Positions 47,892 to 54,734 of a stretch of DNA of 54,734 nucleotides are shown here, piece after piece; the first letter of the stretch is position 1, and every line of letters begins with the position of its first letter. The DNA is from Fictibacillus solisalsi (lineage in GTDB: Bacteria > Bacillota > Bacilli > Bacillales > Fictibacillaceae), in contig NZ_FNHW01000008.1 of NCBI RefSeq assembly GCF_900103485.1, forward strand, positions 1 through 54,734, given 5' to 3'. The notes below the pieces were generated by a model. The model had not been told where the DNA came from and did no database searches. It saw only the letters and a program-made list of their open reading frames with translations. The translations under genes were made by a program, and so were the position numbers.

Positions 47892-48635
47892 TTATTTTCC
47901 GTAAAAGACGGTCTTCAATTCTTCCGTGTACTGCCCGTCTTCTCCATAAACCGTAAGCGGCGGAAGGATGTGAAGGTCCGGCCTGCCATCCTTCATGCCT
48001 TCAATCAGCAGCATGTTGGCTTCACTGCCTTTTTTCGGATGGATAAATTGAAGCCTCTTTGGCTCCAGCCGATACGCCCTCATGGTGCTTAAAATATCCA
48101 TTAAACGCTGAGGCCGGTGAACAAAGGTGACCTTCCCGCCCTGTTTCACGAGTTTACTGCTTACCGAGACGACGTCTTCCAGCGTACAGTAAATTTCGTG
48201 CCTGGCGACAGCGAGGTGTTCATTTTCATTATGATCTTTTCGATTAGCTGACGGAAAGTAGGGAGGGTTGCATACAACCGCATCAAAACGGCCATGTCCC
48301 AACGTTTCAGGGAGATTGACAATATTGTCCGTCACCATGCTGATCTGATCCTCAAGGCCGTTCAGTACAATACTCCTTTTTGCCATATCGCTCAGCCGCT
48401 CCTGAATTTCTACGCCAGTAATTTGGGCCTTGGATCGCTGAGTCAACAGCAGTGCCACCGCTCCATTCCCGCTGCAAAGGTCAATAATCCTTCCTTTTTG
48501 GATGGGAATATAGGCAAACCTGCTCAGCAATACTGCATCCAGGGAAAAAGAAAAAACGCTGGGGCTTTGAATAATTTTCAGGGACTCGTCCACCAGATAA
48601 TCCAGACGCTCATCTCCTTGTAACCGGCTCTTCAT
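47892..48635 (-). CDS. yabB: tRNA1(Val) adenine-37 N6-methyltransferase-like protein
   Basis: Rossmann-fold SAM methyltransferase of 247 residues. Motif I is [15 protein letters not shown] (near 46), and the amino-methylating motif IV is [14 protein letters not shown] (near 118), the NPPY form used by N6-adenine enzymes. Related to E. coli TrmN6, so tRNA A37 is the most likely target, but other RNA substrates are possible. It sits between yabA and rsmI as in B. subtilis. Confidence 0.88.
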   Translation of the reverse strand: MKSRLQGDERLDYLVDESLKIIQSPSVFSFSLDAVLLSRFAYIPIQKGRIIDLCSGNGAVALLLTQRSKAQITGVEIQERLSDMAKRSIVLNGLEDQISMVTDNIVNLPETLGHGRFDAVVCNPPYFPSANRKDHNENEHLAVARHEIYCTLEDVVSVSSKLVKQGGKVTFVHRPQRLMDILSTMRAYRLEPKRLQFIHPKKGSEANMLLIEGMKDGRPDLHILPPLTVYGEDGQYTEELKTVFYGK

Positions 48636-48672
48636 TTCATCACTCTTTTCGTATTTTTACCCTTACAACAGA

Positions 48673-48701
48673 AAAGAGTCTTCCCCATTGGAAAGACTCT
48701 T
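48673..48701 (-). terminator. Terminator after yabA
   Basis: Minus strand AAGAGTCTTTCC / GGGAAGACTCTT (near perfect, 4-nt loop) then TTCTG. It overlaps the yabA stop codon. The weak T run suggests partial readthrough to yabB. Confidence 0.75.
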
Positions 48702-49053
48702 ATTTTTTATTAAGGAATGAAAGACAGAACAGGCAGTCGCCCTCTGTTCGTACACTTCCGTAATGCAGATTGCAAATATGAAATCCTTCTTGATACAGCC
48801 TGGCCAAGTTGTCATAGCCTTCCCCGATATCTGCCGATTCTTGTGACAGTGACCGCTTTTTAACAGAGGATTTGGATCCCTTTTTTTCCTGTGGTTTCAG
48901 AGCACTTCGCAAATTGTAATTTTCCATTTGCAGGTTGTGATTCTGTTCCAATAAGGCGACAAGGTCTGCTTTTAAGTCTCCAATTTGCTCCGTTAAAGCT
49001 GCCAATTGCTGCTCCATATGGGTCACCCGGGAAAAAATTTGATCTTTCTCCAC
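48700..49053 (-). CDS. yabA: Replication initiation-control protein YabA
   Basis: Negative regulator of DnaA that also binds DnaN to limit re-initiation. The 117-residue protein has an N-terminal coiled coil for tetramerisation (about 5-55, heptads from [22 protein letters not shown]), a polar linker, and a C-terminal zinc module (about 85-117) with ICNLHYG and GDCLFCLSF. Start is the GTG at 49053, 7 nt after GAGGTGG. It follows ricT and holB, a replication-linked set. Confidence 0.95.
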   Translation of the reverse strand: MEKDQIFSRVTHMEQQLAALTEQIGDLKADLVALLEQNHNLQMENYNLRSALKPQEKKGSKSSVKKRSLSQESADIGEGYDNLARLYQEGFHICNLHYGSVRTEGDCLFCLSFLNKK

Positions 49054-49068
49054 GTGCTTTCCACCTCA

Positions 49069-49896
49069 TTATTCTGTAGCTTGCGTAAATAATTCCTTTT
49101 CTTTCATGAGCTCATCAATTGTGTATTCTGTTACTTTTTCAAGTTCAGGCAGATCGACCTGTACAAGTTTCTCGAGCATATTCAATCCTACCACGCGACC
49201 TCTTCCGTCAGGAGTAGCAATATACTCTCCAACATCCGGAAGTTCTTTTTTGACTTCTTCATAGTAGTCGTTTTCATACTTCAAACAGCACATTAAACGG
49301 CCGCAAAGTCCGGAAATTTTCGCTGGATTCAGCGAGAGATTCTGATCTTTGGCCATCTTGATTGAGACGGGTTCAAAGTCACCAAGAAAAGTTGAACAAC
49401 AAAGCATTCTTCCGCATGGACCGATTCCGCCAAGCATTTTGGCTTCATCGCGAACACCGATTTGACGAAGTTCAATCCGTGTTCTGAAAATGGAAGCAAG
49501 ATCTTTAACAAGTTCACGGAAATCGATGCGTCCATCCGCTGTGAAATAAAAAATAACTTTATTTCGGTCAAATGTATACTCAACATCCACCAATTTCATA
49601 TCCAGCTTATGCTCGGTGATTTTCTCAGTGCAAAGATGAAAGGCTTGTTGGGCAGCTTTTTTGTTCTCTTCCACCGCAAGTGTATCTTTTTCGTTTGCGT
49701 TTCTTACGACTTTTTTCAAAGGAAGTACAACATCATTCTCCCCAACTTGCTTCTTGTCTATAACGACTTTTCCGTACTCAATACCGCGTGCTGTTTCGAC
49801 AATTACGAATGATTCATTTAAGATTTCAAGGTCGCCAGGATCGAAATAGTATATTTTTCCCGCTTTTTTAAAGCGGACACCAACTACTTCATACAC
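49069..49896 (-). CDS. ricT: RNA-maturation/sporulation factor RicT (PSP1 domain)
   Basis: Member of the Y complex (RicA, RicF, RicT; YaaT in B. subtilis), which promotes RNase Y-dependent mRNA maturation and affects Spo0A phosphorylation. 275 residues with the PSP1 core (about 60-185) and the cysteine cluster GPCGRMLCCSTF then GLCGRLMCCLKYE (near 165-205), which holds iron-sulfur clusters in the complex. RicA and RicF are not encoded here. Confidence 0.95.
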   Translation of the reverse strand: MYEVVGVRFKKAGKIYYFDPGDLEILNESFVIVETARGIEYGKVVIDKKQVGENDVVLPLKKVVRNANEKDTLAVEENKKAAQQAFHLCTEKITEHKLDMKLVDVEYTFDRNKVIFYFTADGRIDFRELVKDLASIFRTRIELRQIGVRDEAKMLGGIGPCGRMLCCSTFLGDFEPVSIKMAKDQNLSLNPAKISGLCGRLMCCLKYENDYYEEVKKELPDVGEYIATPDGRGRVVGLNMLEKLVQVDLPELEKVTEYTIDELMKEKELFTQATE

Positions 49897-49902
49897 AGGC
49901 TT

Positions 49903-50889
49903 TTATCCCTCCCGTAATCGTAAAACCAGCTGCTCCATGAGGAGCTGTGGGTTTACGTTTGCACCTAGACGCTGCTTGGCTGTTAATACCGCCAGCATGT
50001 TCTCACTGATTCGTTTCTGTGAGGTATGTAGAGCTTGTTGCTCCAACGCCTGCCGCTGATCGACAAATACCAGGTGCTCCGGCTCCGAAAGCTGTATAAA
50101 TAAAAGATCTTTGTACCAGATCAATAAAAGGCTTAATGCGTTGTCGAGTTGATCTCTTTCCTTAAAAAACGACAACCAGTTTTCCTGTAATGAAACAAGA
50201 GCCTGGTTGGGACGACTCCTCAACTCTTCAGTTAATTGTATCACTTTGTCTCGTGCTTGTGCAAACCACTCTTCCCTACAAATTTCGAGCGCTTCTGACG
50301 TATCATTCGTCAGGGCCGCTGCCATGGAAGCCATCGGCAGGGAAATTCCCTCGTTCTGAAGAACTCCGATCAGCTGATCGGAGGGAAGCGGTGAAAAAGA
50401 AAGCACCTGTGAGCGAGACATAATCGTTTCAAGCAACCGGTGCACCTGTTCAGTCAGTAAAATGGCGATGGTAGAAGAAGTAGGCTCTTCCAGAAATTTC
50501 AGCAGACTGTTGGCTGCCTGGACAGTCATTCGGTCGGCATGTTCGACAATATAAACTTTCTTTTCCGACTCCATGCCGTGATAGGCAAATTCCTTTTGCA
50601 GGCCGCGTATTTGATCGATCTTAATGGATTGTCCGTCGGGCTGAACAACATGAACGTCGGGATGATTGCCTGAATCAATCCGCTTGCAATCCTTGCATTC
50701 TCCGCAAGGTTCAACATCCGTTTGCTCCCTGCATAAAAATGTTTTTGCGAGCTGCAGGGCCACGTCCATCTTGCCGGTGCCATGGCCCCCCTCAAAAACA
50801 TAAGCATGAGCGAGACGGTCTTTCCTGACAGTGTTTGTTAACGTTTTAACAATCCTTGGCTGACGTTTACTTAATTGTTCCCAGCTCAT
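49903..50889 (-). CDS. holB: DNA polymerase III delta-prime subunit
   Basis: Clamp-loader subunit that helps load the sliding clamp. It is 328 residues from the ATG at 50889, which has AGGTGG at 5-6 nt; a GTG three codons upstream overlaps that site. The AAA+ fold shows the P-loop-like FEGGHGTGKMDV (near 33), a zinc module CREQTDVEPCGECKDCKRID, and LLTEQVHRLLETIMSRSQ with the SRS-type arginine finger. Between yaaR and ricT as expected. Confidence 0.96.
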   Translation of the reverse strand: MSWEQLSKRQPRIVKTLTNTVRKDRLAHAYVFEGGHGTGKMDVALQLAKTFLCREQTDVEPCGECKDCKRIDSGNHPDVHVVQPDGQSIKIDQIRGLQKEFAYHGMESEKKVYIVEHADRMTVQAANSLLKFLEEPTSSTIAILLTEQVHRLLETIMSRSQVLSFSPLPSDQLIGVLQNEGISLPMASMAAALTNDTSEALEICREEWFAQARDKVIQLTEELRSRPNQALVSLQENWLSFFKERDQLDNALSLLLIWYKDLLFIQLSEPEHLVFVDQRQALEQQALHTSQKRISENMLAVLTAKQRLGANVNPQLLMEQLVLRLREG

Positions 50890-50898
50890 TTTTTCCAC

Positions 50899-51339
50899 CT
50901 ACATATACAGATTAATCAATAGCCCTTTCATTTCACCGATCTGATCAAGGAGGCTGATTGATTTTTCTTCTTTCTTTATCATCGTATCGGTCATTTCGAG
51001 CAGTTTCGTGTCAATCTCCTGAACCAGCCGTGATGTCTGCAATCTTCCCTGGCTGTTCCACCCTTTGTGCTGTTTAAGGTTCATGCCGAAACTTACGGCT
51101 TCTTTGACAAATCGCTGAACAAGCAGCTTGTATTGTGTGAAATCTTTTAATGTCTGGCTCCGGATGAGACGCTCGCCTTGTTTTTCAACATCTTTAAAAA
51201 GCGTTCCCAATTGTTCGCTTTGCAGCTTTTTCTGTTGAGTGGCTACGGCTTCCCCAAACGAAAGACCGCTTTTCCCGTTTCCTTTGGTTTCCGCCATCCT
51301 GGTCTCAACCACCGTACGGGAATCCTGGCCGATTTTCAT
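50899..51339 (-). CDS. yaaR: YaaR family protein (DUF327)
   Basis: A 146-residue, largely helical cytoplasmic protein of unknown function, conserved in this locus. Recognisable core: GTLFKDVEKQGERLIRSQTLKD, FTQYKLLVQRFVKEAVSFGM, and a C-terminal coiled segment LLDQIGEMKGLLINLYM. The ATG at 51339 has GGAGG 7 nt upstream; an ATG two codons earlier is too close to it. It lies between darA and holB, suggesting co-expression, nothing more can be inferred. Confidence 0.9.
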   Translation of the reverse strand: MKIGQDSRTVVETRMAETKGNGKSGLSFGEAVATQQKKLQSEQLGTLFKDVEKQGERLIRSQTLKDFTQYKLLVQRFVKEAVSFGMNLKQHKGWNSQGRLQTSRLVQEIDTKLLEMTDTMIKKEEKSISLLDQIGEMKGLLINLYM

Positions 51340-51356
51340 TTCCATTCCTCCATTAT

Positions 51357-52347
<991 letters not shown>

Positions 52348-52351
<4 letters not shown>

Positions 52352-53790
52352 AAGCACTCTTCCTTCTGTTCTGCAAATACGTATATTTTATGTTCCTGTC
52401 CTCCATGAAACCTTGCACCCTGGCTGGACAAGTACTGATATTCTTTAATCATGACTTCTGTGATCCGTTCCCCTTTGGCAATCAAAGGAATGCCAGGCGG
52501 GTACGGAATAATTGCTTCTGCCGCAATAGAACCTGCTGCCTCTTCAAGAAATACAAGCCGTGTCTCCATTTGCGCCAATTCCTTGTAACTCTTTTCAAGA
52601 GCACTGATCTCAGCCGATTGGGCGATCATCGGAGATTGACGAAATTGTTCCTTGTGAAACATTCCTTCCGAAACCGCATCCCGTATCGTTTGAATGACTG
52701 CATTCGAATTCTGAATCTCTCCCAAGGGAAGAACAAACAATACATTGAAGGGATCAGCAAGTTCAGTATAAATTCCCTTTTTCTCAAATATATGCTGTAG
52801 TTCATATCCCGACAATCCCACCGTACTCTGTACCGTAACCTTCAATGGATCCATTCTGCACCCTGGTGAAGCTTCCAGCACACGAAAACCGTCAAGCTCG
52901 GTTAAGGAGCGGCGGAAATGAGCTGTATCCTGCCTGATTTTTTTAAAATCATCAGTAGAAAGATTCGCTGTATACGCTCTGGCCAGATCAAGAGAGGCCA
53001 TAATGGGATAGGAGGGTGAACTTGACTGAAGTGCTTGTAAGTAATGTTTTACCCTTTTATCGTCGATTCGAAAACTGTTGCAGTGCAGGTAGGCCCCCAT
53101 TGTCATCGCAGGCAGGGTCTTATGAGCAGAATGCACAACCATATCCGCTCCGGCGCTTATCGCACCATCCGGAAAGTACTCACTGTGCCCTAAATGAGCA
53201 CCATGCGCCTCATCCACCAGCACAACCAGATTTTTATGATGCATATATTCAACGATTTCGGTCAAATCTGGAACCATACCATAGTAGTTGGGAGAAGTAA
53301 GCAAAATTCCTTTGGCATCAGGATACTTGTCCAGTGCCTTTTTCACATTTGAAAAGGAAATTCCTGTCGCAAAATGCCCTGCAGGGTCCACTTCCGGTGA
53401 CAAAAAAACAGGCCTTAATCCAGCCAGTTCCAGTCCGTTCAGCACGGACTTATGGCAATTCCGCTGAATGAGAACTACATCCCCTTCCTTAAAAGCCGAA
53501 AACAGCATGACTAGATTTCCTGCCGAACTTCCGCCAACAAGGAAGTAACTATCCTTCACATTGTAAAAATCAGCGGCTAGCTGCTGTGCCTCATGAATCG
53601 CTTCTGTCGGTTCATGAAGATCATCAAGCCCCGACAGTTCTGTCACATCAAAGGGAAGAACAGAAGAAAACGCCTCAGCGAGCTGAAATCCTACAGTCCC
53701 GTTCTTGTGGCCTGGTACATGAAAAGACCATTTTGTATGCTGACGATGCTGCACAAGGGCATCGTACAATGGTGTTTGTTGTTGTCGCAT
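52348..53790 (-). CDS. yaaO: Orn/Lys/Arg decarboxylase family protein YaaO
   Basis: PLP fold-type I enzyme of 480 residues. Signatures: WSFHVPGHKNGTVGF (N terminus), FLVGGSSAGNLVMLFSA, VLVDEAHGAHLGHS, and the cofactor lysine in VVHSAHKTLPAMTMGAYLH (near 225). The C-terminal domain has IIPYPPGIPLIAKGERIT. Substrate could be arginine, lysine or ornithine; sequence alone does not decide. The start at 53790 follows AAAGGA by 9 nt. It follows csfB; xpaC and yaaN, which intervene in B. subtilis, are missing. Confidence 0.9.
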
Positions 53791-53874
53791 CCTGTTTAAT
53801 CCTTTGGTCATTAAATGTTTTGCTTAGCTTTATTTTAGCATAACTTCTTACCCTCTGCTTCACGTCCAAAGAGA

Positions 53875-53898
53875 AAACAGGCCGTTGGCGGCCTGTTT
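53875..53898 (-). terminator. Terminator after csfB
   Basis: Perfect 10-bp stem AAACAGGCCG / CGGCCTGTTT with a 4-nt loop, T-rich on the minus side; it reaches the csfB stop codon. Confidence 0.9.
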
Positions 53899-54094
53899 AG
53901 ACAGAGGAATTTACCAGTTTCAGTTTTCGTAATTGCTTAAGATAGTGTTTATAATACTCGTCATTGGTCTCAGCAGAAACTATTTTTTTTTCACAATCCA
54001 TACAAATGTACTGATGTAAAATATGAATGCCTGTTTGCTTCCTTTCTTCGCAAACTAAGCACATTTCCCCTGCTTGCTGTTTTGATGAATCCAT
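53897..54094 (-). CDS. csfB: Anti-sigma factor CsfB (Gin)
   Basis: Forespore protein of 65 residues that blocks premature sigma-G (and sigma-E) activity. The zinc-binding pairs MCLVCEE (near 11) and YICMDCEKKI (near 30) are intact, followed by a basic helix EYYKHYLKQLRKLKLV. GGAGGTG is 8 nt before the ATG. A sigma-F promoter lies directly upstream, as in B. subtilis, where csfB is sigma-F dependent. Confidence 0.94.
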   Translation of the reverse strand: MDSSKQQAGEMCLVCEERKQTGIHILHQYICMDCEKKIVSAETNDEYYKHYLKQLRKLKLVNSSV

Positions 54095-54117
54095 TTTTCA
54101 TCCACCTCCGTTACTCC

Positions 54118-54147
54118 CATTCTTTCCAGGGTGAAGCTCCTCTATAC
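54118..54147 (-). promoter_or_regulatory. sigma-F promoter of csfB
   Basis: Minus strand: -35 GTATA (54143-54147), 15-bp spacer, -10 GGAAAGAATG (54118-54127), matching GYWTA and 9 of 10 positions of GGnnAnAMTW. Confidence 0.75.
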
Positions 54148-54496
54148 TCTCGTATCTTACTAAACTCGTTTTTTCTTCTTGGGCTCTAGTTCAATGTATG
54201 TAAAATGGAATTTGTTCGTGTCTGTCTCCGAAAATTAAAGCCCTTTTCAGGGTTTTTGCTGAAAAATTGGTTCTTTTTCCTGATCGTGGATTTAAGGTTT
54301 TTGATAAGGAAAGAGCTTTTGAGGTGGTTTTTAATTTTTTTGAAAAGGGGCTTTTGATGCGGCCGAAGCTGAATCCAGGGGTATGGGGGTTTTTGTTTTA
54401 TTCCCGCGCCGCTGCTTAGTTGCGGTTTGACTCAATGAATTGCGGTTCGACACGATTTACTTGCAGATCACGTCATTTTCATTCCACGACAAAACA
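54148..54496. other. Non-coding spacer between csfB and the rRNA terminator
   Basis: About 350 bp with no coding potential I can support. It is T-rich on the plus strand with GGTTTTT-like runs, and contains the short direct repeats at 54420-54480. Confidence 0.6.
54420..54480. repeat. Short direct repeats, 20-21 bp period
   Basis: TTGCGGTTTGAC at 54420 and TTGCGGTTCGAC at 54440 are near identical; a weaker third copy TTGCAGATCACG begins at 54461. Period 20 then 21 bp. Confidence 0.6.
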
Positions 54497-54527
54497 AAAA
54501 AGCACCGCTGATTTCTCAGCAGTGCTT
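54497..54527 (-). terminator. rRNA operon terminator
   Basis: Minus strand AAGCACTGCTGA / TCAGCGGTGCTT (one G-T) with a GAAA loop and six T residues, 8 nt beyond the 5S 3' end. Confidence 0.92.
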
Positions 54528-54534
54528 CGTCTTT

Positions 54535-54651
54535 GCCCGGCAACGTCCTACTCTAACAGGGGGAAGCCCCCAACTACCATCGGCGCTGAAGAGCTTAACT
54601 TCCGTGTTCGGTATGGGAACGGGTGTGACCTCTTCGCTATTGCCACCAGAC
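54535..54651 (-). rRNA. 5S ribosomal RNA
   Basis: 117 nt on the minus strand beginning GTCTGGTGGCAATAGCGAAG and ending GCCGGGC, with the universal CCCATACCGAACACGGAAGT loop and GTAGGACGTTGCC. Terminal arms pair. It is the last gene of an rRNA operon that continues beyond the right edge; 54652-54734 is 23S-5S spacer. RNase M5, encoded at 41 kb, would mature it. Confidence 0.97.
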
Positions 54652-54734
54652 ATATATCGGTTTGTGATCAACGGCGATCTTCTTCGTCGCTGACAAACCT
54701 TTTATTTTTGAGGCATATTCCCTCAAAACTAGAT

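Overview
This window is a core chromosomal segment from a spore-forming member of the Bacillaceae. The gene order matches the Bacillus subtilis interval from the end of one rRNA operon (5S, then csfB) to the start of the next (lysS, then 16S), presented in reverse complement. Nearly every gene is on the minus strand; abrB is the one clear plus-strand gene. Sporulation genes (spoIIE, spoVT, spoVG, yabG, csfB, fin, sspF, yabP, yabQ) and sigma-A, sigma-B, sigma-F, sigma-G and sigma-H type promoters confirm an endospore-forming Firmicute. It is not B. subtilis itself: a GreA/Rnk-like gene lies between dusB and lysS, an HU gene lies between mazG and rqcP, and I see no xpaC, yaaN or yazA.

Layout from right to left, in the direction of transcription. 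54.7-51 kb: 5S rRNA and terminator, csfB, yaaO, tmk, darA, yaaR. 51-47 kb: holB, ricT, yabA, yabB, rsmI. 47-46 kb: abrB on the plus strand, with Spo0A boxes, facing away from metG. 46-37 kb: metG with a structured leader, tatD, yabE, rnmV, rsmA, yabG, veg, sspF, ispE. 37-31 kb: purR-ridA, spoVG, glmU, prs, ctc, pth. 31-20 kb: fin, mfd, spoVT, yabM, mazG, HU, rqcP, yabP, yabQ, divIC, yabR. About 20 kb: tRNA-Met and tRNA-Glu. 20-11 kb: spoIIE, yabS, yabT, tilS, hpt, ftsH. 11-2 kb: coaX, hslO, cysK and the folate/PABA operon pabB-pabA-pabC-folP-folB-folK-yazB-dusB. 2.5-0.6 kb: the GreA-like gene and lysS, then the tandem promoters and 16S start of the next rRNA operon.

The genes fall into a few jobs: translation and tRNA/rRNA maturation (lysS, metG, tilS, rsmA, rsmI, rnmV, pth, ctc, dusB, rqcP, two tRNAs, rRNA); precursors and cofactors (folate, CoA, cysteine, PRPP, UDP-GlcNAc, isoprenoids, dTMP, purine salvage and control); replication and repair (holB, yabA, tmk, mfd, HU); division and envelope (divIC, ftsH, yabE, glmU); and sporulation control.

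The observations most worth following are a family of palindromic repeats at two loci whose stems covary between copies; a structured metG leader followed by an intrinsic terminator but without a recognisable T-box or S-box; a TRAP-like series of (G/U)AG triplets over the pabA ribosome binding site; two Spo0A box pairs 208 bp apart at abrB; and hairpin-forming tandem repeats beside the spoIIE promoter.
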